Positions 21,761 through 33,038 of a stretch of 64,000 nt of DNA are shown piece after piece. Location of the stretch: contig OX327696.1 of NCBI GenBank assembly GCA_946807835.1, forward strand, positions 7,204,501 to 7,268,500, given 5' to 3'. Positions within the stretch are counted from its first letter, which is position 1, and each line of letters begins with the position of its first letter. Position numbers and translations under genes: made by a program. The notes below the pieces were generated by a model. The model was not told the origin of the DNA and made no database searches. It saw only the letters and a list, made by a program, of their open reading frames with translations. Source of the DNA: Ailanthus altissimus. Its lineage: Eukaryota; Streptophyta; Magnoliopsida; Sapindales; Simaroubaceae.

Positions 21761-22520
21761 GGAGAAGTTTGGTATGTCCAACGCGAAGGCTGTCTCTACT
21801 CCTTTGGTCATGTATTTCAAACTTTCAGCAGCACAGTCGCTGACATCCGTTGAGGAGAAACTGCAGATGAGCAAAGTACCGTATGCAAGCGCTATGGGGA
21901 GCATCATGTATGCAATAGTTTGCACAATACTAGATATAGCACAGGCTGTGAGTGTGGTAAGTAGATACATAGCGAATCTGGGAAAAGATCACTGGCTTAC
22001 AGTAAAGTGGATTCAGAGATATCTCAAGGGGACGTCACATCACGGGTTGACACATAAGAGGGATGAGGATAGCAATGAAATGGTAAGAGGGTACGTAGAC
22101 TCAGATTATACAGGTGATCTAGACAAGAGAAGATCGTTAACGGGCTACGTATTCACTGTGTTTGGGTGTAGTGTGTGTTAAAGATCAGTTCTACAACATG
22201 TGGTTGCACTCTCTACCTCAGAAGTGGAGTACATAGTTGTTGATGAAGCTATCAAAGAGGCCGTGTGGTTAAAAGGCATATGTACGGAGGTATTGGCTAG
22301 TAAAGATGTGAAAACCGGTGTATATTGTGACAGCCAGAGTGCCATACATCTAAGCAAGCATCAAGTGTTCCACAAGAGGTCGAAACACATTGATGTGGGG
22401 CTCCATTACATTCGTGAGATTGTCCAAAGTGGTGAAGTTAGTCTAACAAAGATAGCGTCATCTAAAACCCTGTTGATATGTTGACTAAGCCACTACCCTC
22501 GATTAAGTTCGTCCTATGCA
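21729..22520 (+). pseudogene. Element B RNase H
   Basis: Piece 21,729-22,181 carries the RT/RNase H junction ('YIVNILEKFGM'), 'KVPYASAMGSIMYA' and the first RNase H Asp in 'YVDSDYTGDLDKRR'. A TAA at 22,179 (Trp in relatives) interrupts. 22,200-22,484 continues with 'VALSTSEVEYIVVDEAIKEA', 'VYCDSQSAIHLSKHQ' and 'HKRSKHIDV'. A frameshift just before the end gives the tail 'LLIC' instead of the usual DMLTKP-like terminus, which is readable in another frame to about 22,520. Confidence 0.88.
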
Positions 22521-22606
22521 AGAACTTAACCGGAGTCACTACTTTGTGAGGCTGACCGAAGATGCGAAAATAAGAGATCGAGTTACTTTGTGGATGATTT
22601 TGAATC

Positions 22607-22617
22607 AAGGAGGGGAT
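22607..22617 (+). other. Element B polypurine tract
   Basis: AAGGAGGGGAT immediately precedes the 3' LTR (TG at 22,619). Such a tract resists RNase H and primes plus-strand DNA synthesis. Confidence 0.8.
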
Positions 22618-22618
22618 T

Positions 22619-23356
22619 TGTGAAGATATTAATTGAAAATCATCGAAATATGATTTGGAGATCAAGCCAAATGCGTAGGGTGAGCACGGATCAAAGACGG
22701 ACGCGAAAGGAGGCAAAAAAATGAAGAAGGGCACACTAGGCGCCAGTGCCGCGGCTACCAGGCATAGGTGCCACGGCGCCCAATCGAGAACCTGAGCGCC
22801 GTAGCGCTCAGCAGAAGCACGTCAGAACCGCGGCGATGAGAGCACAACGTCGCAGCGCTAGAGACGGGAACAGTATCCCAAAATAAGGAAACTTTCTTAT
22901 TTCATCTCCCAGTTGCTACAAGACTCCCTAATACGACTCCCACACGTATACGGTAAACTTAGAACGTTCGAAGGGCTATATAAAGGCTATCAATTGGCTT
23001 GTAAATACATTTTTGTGATCAAATATAAATTTTTGTGATCAATTAGAAATCTTGGTCATCTTTGTGATCAATAAGAAATCTTTGTAGTTCTTTGTGAGAG
23101 AAAATCCCTAGAGTGCAAGAGAGAGTTTTTTTTATGATCTTTCTTATAAAAGGCATACTTTGTGAGTTCCTTATGATTCATAATAAGAGAAGAGTGTGAT
23201 CTTGATCCGCTGTGGACGTAGACAAGTTGCTGAACCATATAATTATTTGTGTGTTCTTCTTCTACACCTTTCTCTATTTATTTCTTAATAACTTGTTCTG
23301 CATTATTATATTGCTTGGATGAATTTTTTACTTATTTATGTACTTTCACTTTGACA
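22619..23356 (+). repeat. Element B 3' LTR
   Basis: Starts TGTGAAGATATT like the 5' LTR and ends GACA at 23,356 (738 bases against 725). It repeats the GC-rich module (22,737-22,875), TATA box (22,977-22,984) and the 'ctttgtgagagaaaatccc' block. The downstream AATAC may be the partner of AGTAT at 17,811-17,815. Confidence 0.9.
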
Positions 23357-24483
23357 AATACTTAAGATACCTAAAAAATAATAAAATTCTAATAATTTAC
23401 TCTTTTCAATTGCAAAATCTAAAAAGAGCTTCAAATACTTAGTGTGCAATTCTAAAAAGGTCATCTAACATTATAAAAATACACTTAATATAATCCAATT
23501 ACAAAGGCAGAGATTAACATATTATATGCAAGGAAAAAAACAATTGATAGCATTTGCAAGTTGTGAGGCTCATCAAGTAGATCAATAAATTGACTAATGT
23601 TTGAAAGGAATTTACTGATTAAATGTCAACAAAAGCTTAGGAAAATTCGAAAATACATGGACAATAAAGAAAATATATGAAAAATAATCTGAAACTACCA
23701 GGGAAGATGTGAGCAATACTTTCTACCACAATTACAACAAAATGTTCAATTAATTAATACGTTTGTGGTTGTTCTTTGTTGAACTTGTCATGATTGCAAA
23801 AGGTGTACTACATTTCTTTCCATGCAGCTTGAAGTACAAAACTCTCTAGCCTTGCAATTTCAAAAAGAATGTAATCAAGTGACTACAGTAGAACTTACTT
23901 AAGTCAAACAAGGCAAATTTATACTGGTTGAAGTAAATAAACAAAACATCAACCATATTATTGTTTGCAAAACATCAACAGGTGTAATTCAAGCATTCTC
24001 TATAAGAAAAGAAAAGCTACTATTGTAAGTGCCAAATTACAATCACAAAGCACTAGATCTCTTAGAAAGGAACCTACAAAGAGAAAATCTGCACCCCACT
24101 TGCCTTAAGGACCCAAAATATAACTTCATTTCAAGTAGACAACATATTGCAAACATCATACTCCATAGATTAAGAGAACCAGACAATATCTGCATCCCAC
24201 TTGCCTGAGCACTACGCAGATGGGAAGTACACGTGCAATTGAGAATGCAATACTCAAATCCATATAGTTAGATATTAAACATAGGGGAAATAGTATCCAG
24301 ATGCATATATTTATCTAATGTCAAAATTGTCTAAATGAAAAGGGTTAAAATGCTCAATTATCTTTGAATCCATTCCTTGGTTAAACAAAATAAGATAAAA
24401 AAAAGTACTTGAACAAACAAAAAGAAAACCGATCTAAAATAAAACTTCACTTAAACAAATAAAAAATAGAAAAAAGTTACTTG
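23357..24483. other. Host-like spacer left of the ARF exon relic
   Basis: AT-rich with no transposon signature. A phrase 'ctgca(c/t)cccacttgcct' occurs twice (about 24,090 and 24,201), a small diverged duplication. On the minus strand this should be intron and later exons of the ARF gene, but I recognise no further ARF exon, so the relic is a single exon or the rest is too decayed. Confidence 0.45.
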
Positions 24484-24590
24484 TTCCATATAACCTTATT
24501 GTGGAAAATACTAGACTCTCTCTCCTTGCTTTGGCACGTCCATTAACGAACCAGCACAGGCATTCAATAGCCCTGTGTACAGATCTTCTG
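24484..24590 (-). pseudogene. Auxin response factor (ARF) exon relic
   Basis: Minus strand, preceded by an acceptor (ttttatcttgcag) and followed by a donor (CAA|GTAACT). The frame reads DLYTGLL, then 'NACAGSLMDVPKQGERV', stop, 'YFPQ', stop, 'GYMEQ'. This is the conserved ARF segment just before the B3 DNA-binding domain (ELWxACAGPLVxVPxxGERVxYFPQGHMEQ in family knowledge), and an exon boundary after MEQ is normal in ARFs. One stop replaces a Tyr codon; the other is an extra TAA between Gln and Gly. ARFs are nuclear transcription factors binding auxin-response elements. No B3 or C-terminal exons were found, so this is a broken fragment. The splice sites argue for a genomic piece, not a processed copy. 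Confidence 0.75.
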
Positions 24591-24812
24591 CAAGATAAAA
24601 AAAATTCAACCAAATCTTTCCGGTAAAATAAAGGAAAATAAAAAATCATATGGTTAATTAGCAATTTCTTTCCCCTGAACTACCACCACTCTTTTGCGAG
24701 AACTACTCAACCTGATTCACAAACACTGCCAGTGATTGCACCCCCAGTTTCCTAATTGGTTACATGCATCTGCAGCTCTTATATTGTGAGAAAATACAAT
24801 TTAATGTATGAC
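24591..24812 (-). other. Sequence between ARF exon relic and element D
   Basis: On the minus strand this would be the intron or leader upstream of the ARF exon. 24,670-24,770 is GC-richer and contains a possible acceptor ('gagctgcag') at about 24,770, but the following frames are short and I recognise no protein. Confidence 0.35.
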
Positions 24813-24817
24813 TAAAA
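24813..24817. other. Left TSD of element D (TAAAA)
   Basis: TAAAA directly precedes the LTR start TG at 24,818 and is identical to 34,443-34,447 after the other LTR. A 5-bp duplication is standard for copia integrase. Confidence 0.85.
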
Positions 24818-25635
24818 TGTTGGTATAAAATAAAAAAAAATTATTTATAAAAATAAAAGCAGTGGAAGTCAGATTGTCTTGTTCATAATTACATGTATAA
24901 AGACAGAAGATTACCTCAATTCTTCGCTATGATAAATCTTAAATTGACTGGCTGCAATCTTCTCTACCATCTTAAATCTTTAAACTCAACACGTATGAGC
25001 ATGTAGATCTTTCTTAATCTCTAAAAATATTTATACCAAAATCTAAAAGAATGATAATAATTAAATTCTTTTTTCACATAAAAAAAATATAAAAGAAGTT
25101 TTTCGATATTTTTGTAGTATTCTTTACTACTCCATACCTCTCATATCTATAAGAATCTCCTTGGGGCATTTTTTATAACACAAAAGATACAACGCATGAA
25201 TGTAAGTTCAGTACCTGCTCAGGATTAAGATCAATTAAGCTTATTAAAATCTTTTTGAATTAAGATCTATGACATTAGTTAACCAGATTAAAATTCATAG
25301 AAGTCCCGTTCAATGTAAGATATACACTAATTTTTCTACTCGAAATCTCTACTTTGATGATCAAGGTAAATCATCCACTATAAAAAGGAGAAAAGCTACA
25401 ACTTTACATAATGAAATACCATTTTCATTAATGGTTGTAAACTAGATTTAATTTACAAAGAACTTGTAATCTATACCCTTTGTTTTAGCATCACATGCCT
25501 AATACATAGATCATATACTTTATAAATATGGCTCATTAATATATGCTCAATTATATATATGAATAAAATTTATTAATCTAATAAAATGTTATTACACATG
25601 CTTTAAGGGCATAAAATAACATAAAACGTCAAACA
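24818..25635 (-). repeat. Element D 3' LTR (internally deleted)
   Basis: Minus-strand element, so this left copy is the 3' LTR. It spans TGTTGGTATAAA to GTCAAACA. Against the 5' LTR (33,039-34,442) it lacks about 590 bases, with the join near 25,180 ('ttggggcatttttta|taacacaaaagatac'). Both ends are intact. Confidence 0.88.
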
Positions 25636-26495
25636 ATCTCCTAGTTGCCCTAAAGCATGTCGGGCATTTTTTTAACTTCATATCATATATATGAGTTTTA
25701 AAACACTTTGCTAACAATGATTTGGTGAATGGATCTGCTAGATTTTCCATTGATGCAATCTTGGATACTATAACTTCACCTTTTTGCATAAGCTCCCGTA
25801 CTAAATGAGATTTTCTCTCAATGTGTTTTCCTTTTTTATGGTATCTCAGTTCCTTAAATTGTGCTATAGCTCCGTTATTATCACAATATATAATAATTGG
25901 CATCTTAGCACTAGGCATCACTTGAAGTTCTATAAGGAACTTGCGGAGCCATATAGCCTATTTTGTAACTTTTGACGTAGCTACATATTTAACTTCTATG
26001 GTAGAGTCTGCGATGCATGATTGCTTTACACTCTCCTACCTTATAGCCCCACTACTTAAAGTAAACACATATCCTGAGGTAGATATCTAGGCATCCTTAT
26101 CTGTTTGAAAATCTAAATTTGTATACCCAATAGGTATAATATCCTTACTAAAATACACGAGCATATAGTCTTTCGTTCTCCGAAGGTACTTAAATATATG
26201 TTTTATTATGGTCCAATGTTCTAGTCCTGGATTAAATTGATATCTACTGACCATGCCAACTGCATAACAAATATCTGGTCTAGTACATAGCATTGCATTT
26301 ATGAGACTTCCTACTGCTGATGCGTAAGGAATTCCTCTCATGTGATCTTTCTCTTCAGGAGTTATGGGACACTGATTCTTGGATATATCAATTTTATGTT
26401 TAAAAGATAATGTTCCCCTTTTAGATTCATGCATAGCAAACCTAATCATAATTTTGTCTATATATGTAGCTTGAGATAAAGCTAACATCATATTT
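25636..26495 (-). pseudogene. Element D RNase H
   Basis: Minus strand. Piece 26,087-26,491 carries the RT/RNase H junction ('ATYIDKIMIRF', 'IPYASAVGSLINAML', 'TRPDICYAV') and 'GYTNLDFQTDKDA', in which the usual Asp is Asn. A stop-rich gap to 25,921 follows. Piece 25,592-25,921 has 'IYCDNNGAIAQ', 'KGKHIERKSHLVRE' and 'NLADPFTK', the normal end of copia Pol. It reads a little into the LTR before stopping. Confidence 0.85.
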
Positions 26496-27462
26496 TATGA
26501 TCTCGCAATAGTTTAATTCCAACGATGTAACTAACTTCACCTAAGTCCTTCATATTAAATTGATTAGAAAACTAAATTTTAACTGATGATAATACTCATA
26601 CATTATTTCCAATAAGTACAATATTATCTATATACAGGACTAGAAAAATGACCAATCGCCTATCGATCTTCTTGTAAACATAAGGTTCATCAGGATTTTG
26701 ATCAAAATCAAATTATTTGATTACCTGATCAAATATAATGTTCCATAATTTAGATGCTTGTTTAAGCTCATAGATAGATTTTTGCAGTTTACAAATGATA
26801 TACTCTTAGCCTATAGCTATAAAACCATCTGGTTGTGTCATATAGATATTTTCTTTAAGATTTTCATTAAGAAAGGCAGTCTTGATATCTATTTTTCAAA
26901 TCTCATAATCAAGATTTGCTACAATAGATAAGAAAATTCTAATAAACTTAAGCATGGCTACTGGCGAAAAGATCTCCTCATAATAGATATCTTCTTTCTG
27001 AGTGTACCCTTTAGCAACAAACCTAGTTTTGAAAGTTTCCACCTTTCCATCTACCCCTCTCTTTCTCTTTTAGACTCATTTACAGCCTATGAATTTTATC
27101 CCTTCAGGTTTTTCTACAAGTTCCCAGACTTTATTGGAATACATTTAATCCATTTCTAATTTCATTGCTTTATGTCAATGGCCTACATCTTTATCAACCA
27201 TTGCTTTATTATAGCTAGTGAGATCTAGTTCATGCTCATTAGAGACTACCTGAAATGACTCTCCAATTAACATGTACCTAGTTGAACGTCTAATAATCCT
27301 CCTACTATGACGAAGCACTGGTGGTTATTGTTCTGCAGCCGGCTTTGGTTGGTTATTATGATTTGGATTGGGAATTAATTCATTGACTCTATCAAGCACA
27401 ATATTAAAGTCTCTAAATAACTCATCAAGAATTATCTCACTCCTAAGCTTGAAGTCTTTCAT
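26496..27462 (-). pseudogene. Element D reverse transcriptase (5' part displaced by solo LTR)
   Basis: The minus-strand reading gives broken RT. The catalytic box near 26,630 is 'LVLYIDNIVLIG', so the second Asp of YxDD is Asn. Stops and shifts are frequent, and no frame exceeds 60 codons. Element E (37,900-38,760) is a close relative and confirms the domain order. The integrase/RT linker is split at 27,463-28,793 by an inserted LTR. Confidence 0.8.
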
Positions 27463-27467
27463 ATAGT

Positions 27468-28788
27468 TGATAGGGGCGTAAAAGCACTAGTATGATTTGT
27501 ACCTAAATTTCATATTTTGCTACATAAATATTTGTCTATTTAATTGTGATTTTTGATCATAAATAAATGCACGACGGAAAATGTGACATATAGGAACAAA
27601 CGAGAGGCGAATCAAACGTAAAATGAAGAAGTTACGCTTAAAATACGAAAAGGGTATGATTGAGAGCTACGGCGCCTAGGTTAGTAACTGAGCGCCGTGG
27701 CGCTCGTGGGAGGGCGAACAGTGTATGTGAACAGTATTTTTACTACATTAACTCGTAAATAGTATTTTGAAGATAAAAACTTATAAATAGAAAGCCAAAA
27801 ACCCTAGGAGGAAAAAGGAGGAGAAAGATGGGAGAAAAATAGAGAAAAGAGGTAAAAACTTAAAGAGATAATTCACAACACAAAATCAAATATCAAAACC
27901 AAAGACTAAAGAACTAATATCAAAATTCAAACTTCAAGTCAAGATTGAGGGAGAAGCACATCAAAGAGTCACTTTGATTAGTTTTTCTTCTCTTTCTTTA
28001 TCATTATGTTCTTGTTCTTGTTGATTTTTATAAATTAGTTTGATACTTTTGGTTTTGTGATGAGTTAATTTGTTCATCTAGAGTTAGACTATGTAAACCT
28101 AGTATGGATTTTGGACTGTGTTAATTTTCAGTTTATAAACTTGATACATTCAATTAATTCATTCTATCTTGTGTTTATTGCTTTCATTATACCTGATCAA
28201 TATTTTGAATGATTGAGGAACCATGATAAACTTGACAAAGGAATTTATGTATTTAGCCTATAATAGTTTGATGCATGATTATAGGGTAACAACTATGAGT
28301 TTCATCTAGGATAGACATATACCTAAGTGGCATGTATGGTCTAATTTAGACTTGATCTTAATGAATTACATTCTGATTTGATTACAATAGATATATAGGT
28401 GATCGTTAGAATGCGTAATATAGTCCCTTGACCATCGACAGAGGCTTGTGATGAGATTAGTATCTAAGCCAATCAATTGGTATGAAGGGATTAACTAAGT
28501 GATTAATGAGTCCAATGAAATATTAGGGGACGAGTCAAAACCCTATATTATCTTTATTTGTGAATTCTATCAATTTGCTTTTGTTTAGTTTAATTGTTAG
28601 AGTTAGATTAGCTAATTAAATTTCAGATTATGATTTTCTGAATAAAAGTTAAGTAGTTACGATTTTAGTACTTGATTTATAGAATTAGATTGCATAGTCC
28701 CTGTGGGATCGATATCTGAACTCAAAATCCTATATTACTTGATACGATAGCGTGCACTTACACTTAGCTACTACAACAAAACCAATCA
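27468..28788 (+). repeat. Solo LTR inserted in element D
   Basis: A 1,321-bp LTR with ends TGATAGGGGCG and AAACCAATCA, flanked by perfect ATAGT duplications (27,463-27,467 and 28,789-28,793). Removing LTR plus one ATAGT restores continuity with element E around 38,900 ('gaagtctttcatata...tcttcaagaaa'). No second LTR or internal domain is present, so it arose by LTR-LTR recombination. It contains a GC-rich module (27,660-27,722) and a 'tgtgggatcgatatctgaac' block near its end that is shared with the solo LTR at 40,632-41,750. The internal family is unknown. Confidence 0.93.
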
Positions 28789-28793
28789 ATAGT

Positions 28794-29640
28794 CTTCTTC
28801 AAGAAAGATTGCTTTAGTACTAACTAATACTTTCTTATCTTGATAACTATAGAAAAGACCCCCTCTTATTCTTTTACGATAGCCAACAAACAGACAAACT
28901 TCTAACTTAGATTCTAACTTGTCTATTTTCCCTTTTAGCACATGAGCTAGACAACCCTATATATATATGTGACGTAAACTTGGTTTACGTCCTATCCATA
29001 TTTCTAAAGGTGTTTTAAAAACTGACTTAGATGAAATTAAGTTAAGAAGATACATTGTTGTTTCTAAGACATAACCCCAAAACGAGATAGGTAAAATTGA
29101 ATAACTTATCATTGACCTCACTATTTCAAGAAGAGTTCTATTTCTCCTTTCTGCTACACCGTTTTACCATGGTGACCCTGATGCAGTCAACTAGGATAAT
29201 ATACCATTGTTTAACAAATAGGTCCTAAACTCATTATAGAGGTATTCACCACCTCGATTAGATCGAATGGCCTTTATATGTTTTTCTAATTGCCTTTTCC
29301 ACTTCTGGCCAAAACTCTTTGAATTTATCAAATGAATCATATTTGTGGTGCATTAGGTACACATAACCGAATCTAGAAGAGTCATCAATGAAAGTAATGA
29401 AATATTAATAACCTCCTTTAACGTGGTGCCCATGGGTCCATAAACGTCAGAGTGCACTAATTCTAACGTTTCAATAGCTCTATTACGTTTAGTATTAAAG
29501 GGTCTTCTTGTCATTTTACCTTTTATATACGATTTACAGACTAGTAATGGTTCAATATCTAATAAACTCAATGGTCTATCTTTCACTATTCTTTAGATCC
29601 TATCTAGACTAATATAACCAAGACGTAGATGCCATAAATA
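28794..29640 (-). pseudogene. Element D integrase and pre-integrase
   Basis: Minus strand. 28,794-29,352 covers the integrase core and C-terminal part in broken frames. Piece 29,353-29,586 has 'LLVCKSYIKGKMTRRPF' (one Cys of the CxxC zinc pair is Tyr), then 'ETLELVHSDVYGPM', with the first catalytic Asp present. 29,587-29,640 holds the 'LGYI' zinc-domain entry with a stop. The region is not translatable. Confidence 0.8.
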
Positions 29641-29844
29641 CGTTTAATTAGTGGGAATCACTTTAATCCTCTTATAGTGATTAGATTCATTATTCATTTT
29701 TGTATCATGCAATAAGTTGATTTTAGGATATATGCAGTATAGATTGTTAATAGTGTACCAGAATATATAAACGGCTTATTTCTTTTGATCACCACAGTTG
29801 AGTCAAAAAATAACAGAATAACCAAATTTATTCAAATAACTAAC

Positions 29845-30372
29845 TTAAATCAAATTACGTTTGCATTTCGACACTAACAAACAATCATCTAATACTAAAT
29901 TCCTAAAATCATCAAAATAAAGTTGAACAACTCTCACTGCCTTAGCTGCAACAGTTGCATCATTTCCTAGCCTTAGACTGATTTCTCCTCCACTGAGTTG
30001 TCTGGTTTCCTGGAACCCCTGCAATGAATTGCAAATATGATTAATGGCTCTAGAATCTACTATCCAGGAATTAGTTGAATCAACCACTAAACATGTCTCT
30101 ATGAAAAGAATTTTACCTGAAGTAGAAGCCGTCCTTTTAGCTATTGAAAGCTTTGGTAAGTGAATTGGACAATTTCTCTTCCAATTCCCCTTAACACCAT
30201 GTTGGAAACATTTTTCTTTAGGTTTCTTATCCTTTTGTTGAATTTGCACAGAAGTTGAGTTAGATGCTCTCTTAAGCTTATTCTTTTTCTTCTTACTACC
30301 CTTTCTCTTAGGATCAGGACTAGAAGAGAAAGATGAGACCTTAGTCAAATGAACACTTAGTCCAGGTTTCAT
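29845..30372 (-). pseudogene. Element D nucleocapsid and protease
   Basis: A 175-codon open piece. The first third is basic (KKKKNK runs). A zinc knuckle relic follows, 'KCFQHGVKGNWKRNC', in which the second Cys is His and the expected His is Asn. The protease box reads 'SWIVDSRAINHICNSLQG' with DSG changed to DSR. The end 'FRNLVLDDCLLVSKCKRNLI' is the normal protease terminus. The frame stayed open although key residues were lost. Confidence 0.85.
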
Positions 30373-30393
30373 TATGGCCTCAACAGCTCTAAG

Positions 30394-31092
30394 CTATTTC
30401 ATTAGCTCAGTTAATGAAAAATGTAACCAATTCATTGACATGTTTAATAAGAAAGTCTGAAATGAGGGTGCTAAGGTTTCTAGGACCATTTCAACCTTAT
30501 ATTGACCAGTGCATTCCCTACCCAAACCCTCGACTTGCTGGAACAGTGCTATCATTTTTAACATGTGATCTTGCATAGGATTTCCTTCCACTTGCCTGAC
30601 ATTCATGATCTATTTCAAAGCAGCCTGCCTTAGAGTCATGTTTTTATCAACAAACATCTCTGAAAGGCTAAAGAGCATAACAGAAGTCGTTTCTACAATC
30701 TCATGCTGCTTTGCTAGAGTACTAGACAAAGAAGCTAATATATAACATCTGGCCATTTCATCATACTATTTTCACTTGTTATAAGCATCTTTTTCAGCTT
30801 GAGATGCCTTCTCATTAAGTTCAGGAGGCCATTTTTTAGTTAAGACATATTTATGCTTTTTTGCTGTGAGAACAATGTCTAAGTTCCTCTTCCAATCCAC
30901 ATAATTATTTTCGATTAACTTGTTTTGATTAAGGATGGATGCTAGTGGGCTGAATGAAGACATGATTCTGAAAAATAAATTCATAGAAAAGTATACATTA
31001 TCTGAAAGCATGTGTAACTTTTGCATGAATACATGAATTGCATTTATGTAGAACTCTTTGACTTCATTATACATTGGTAATCTAATTTTCAT
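30394..31092 (-). pseudogene. Element D gag capsid
   Basis: Minus strand. The likely true start is the Met inside piece 30,772-31,092 followed by 'SSFSPLASILNQNKLIENN' and 'YVDWKRNLDIVLTAKKHKY', the standard copia gag N-terminus; upstream codons in the piece are leader. After a stop-rich gap, 30,394-30,606 carries 'QVEGNPMQDHMLKMI', 'LNMSMNWLHFSLTELM'. Capsid, cytoplasmic particle. Several stops make it a pseudogene. Confidence 0.85.
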
Positions 31093-33024
31093 TCAGAATA
31101 TGTCTCCGTAGGGTGGTCGTATCAATCATGAATTAGACTAGTACCATACTAATTTATTATTATTATTATTAATTTATAAGAACTCCATATGGAGGATATC
31201 AATCAACCTATGTTGAGTGTACAACCATTATTTCAATCCTTTATATTTTCCAATTAAAAAAGCCACCGCAGGGTAGTCAGTTTCACATGATTCCTATATT
31301 GGATATTATCCATTAGAAAAGTCCTATCTAGTAACCAGTTCTAATTAATACCCTCCGTAGGGAGCTTATAAGATTTGAGGTAAGGCATTAATTTACCTTA
31401 CTATAAAACCAATAATGGAGGCCATGGGCTTTATGCCTAAAGCCCTCTCTCACTCAATATTTTAATTTTTTGAGTTTTTAATTAATTTGTAAAATGACGT
31501 TCTACTCATTAATATCTAATTTTCTTTTCATAAAATAATTAATAAAGTCACGTCAAATAATAAAATAATATAATATTAAAAATATAACAATAATCTTATC
31601 CTAATCTCATTAGAATATTAATGTCCTACAAAATGATATATTTTATGTATAGACATGTGAATGTGGCACCCTTAATCTATATGATACGTTATTCATCTAA
31701 TCAATTAACTAGATAAATAAATAACTCATAATTCATAGCTTTTTCTAGGACGAAAAATATTTAAAAATTAAGCCTAAATTTTTCAAAGTCTTCCTTGAAG
31801 TCAACTTGGGCTCTTCCATAATGTTACCTCATTTTACTTGTCTCCTTTTATGGGCTTAGATTTTGAGCTTCTTAATTTTCTTTGGTCCACTTATTTTAAA
31901 AATAAATTGGACATATTTTAGGCTTAAAATTTCTTTTGGCCTTCTTTAAAAAAACTTAAATAAAAATATTTTTAAACACAATCATTTTAACAAAATAGCT
32001 AAAAATACAATTTTATAAAAGTAGACCAAGATTAAAAGAAGTTTGGACCAACGTTAAATCTGCACGTACCCAAAATTTAGTTCAAAAATAAATTTGGGGT
32101 TAAATATAGGACTTTATTGTAAATTTTTCAAAGTTATCTGGCCAAACTTCAATTACCCAAACTTATAGGGGACCAAGTAAGAATAATCAATTATGTTAGG
32201 GCCTATTTTCATAATTGCTAAAATTTTAAAGGCCTATTTGTGCAATGTGTAAATAACCTTGACCAAATTAGAATTAGTTAAAACATAGAGGGGCCTAAGT
32301 GATAAATTTCAGTGGAAACCCTAATTCCACAATTTTCACACAGCGCAACTTCCACTCTCCCCAGCTCACTGCTGCTCAAGATACCAGCCACTGTTCAAGG
32401 CCGAGAGGAGACCGTTGTTGCTATCGTGACTTGTTGTCGGCCACAGATAATGCCAACCGTCCCTCCGTTGCCATGAAAAACTCGCAGGACCTCACCAAAC
32501 CCGCTGCTTTGTCGTTGGTTGTTTCGCCAAGCTATCACTGTCGATCCTTGCCGCGTTCGACCTCGAGCGGATCAACTTCGACAACCTACTTTTGATGTTG
32601 TAGGGCTATGCCTACCAAAGTTGATGGCAGCCTGCATGCCCAACGTTGCTGTAGCTCTTCATCTTCTTCTTTTTTTGGTTCGTTTTTCCCCTTTTTCTTA
32701 ATTTACAACAAAAATAATTAAAATATATATTTTTTATATTACAAATAAAAATCCTACACCAATAAATTGGCATACAAATAAAATCTAAAGAACCACAAAA
32801 AATTAACCTAACCAAAATAGAAAATTGTGATCTAATTTTATCACCTCCTCTTATTACAATTCCAAGAAAAAATACCAATAAATATCTAACCATGAATTAT
32901 TGGGCATAACCATTCATCATATAATTAATAAAAATAACAATATAGATTAGTATGCAATTGGTACTACAATAAACAATTACTACCATACACAACATAAATT
33001 ATACATGTAATATGAAATAAGGTG
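31093..33024 (-). repeat. Element D leader (about 1.9 kb) with 'ccgtaggg' motifs
   Basis: Non-coding leader between primer site and gag. A motif near 'ccg(t/c)agggtggtc' occurs at about 31,107, 31,265 and 31,354, and a short inverted 'ctccatatggag' lies at 31,182. 32,300-32,600 is GC-rich with open plus-strand frames (32,299-32,595), but no domain is recognisable and the Ser/Arg/Pro-rich translation looks accidental. Such GC-rich leader segments are common in plant copia elements and can also be captured host DNA. Confidence 0.55.
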
Positions 33025-33036
33025 GCTCTAATACCA
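33025..33036 (-). other. Element D primer-binding site
   Basis: Minus strand TGGTATTAGAGC, an initiator-Met tRNA complement with one mismatch, two bases from the LTR end at 33,039. It confirms minus orientation and pairs the LTRs correctly. Confidence 0.88.
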
Positions 33037-33038
33037 AT

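Noticed and set aside
27468..28788. Host intergenic DNA between two pol fragments
   Set aside because: TG/CA ends and perfect ATAGT duplications show it is an inserted solo LTR.
32299..32701. Plus-strand frames in element D leader
   Set aside because: They lie between D's primer site and gag, opposite to the element's direction, with low-complexity Ser/Arg composition.
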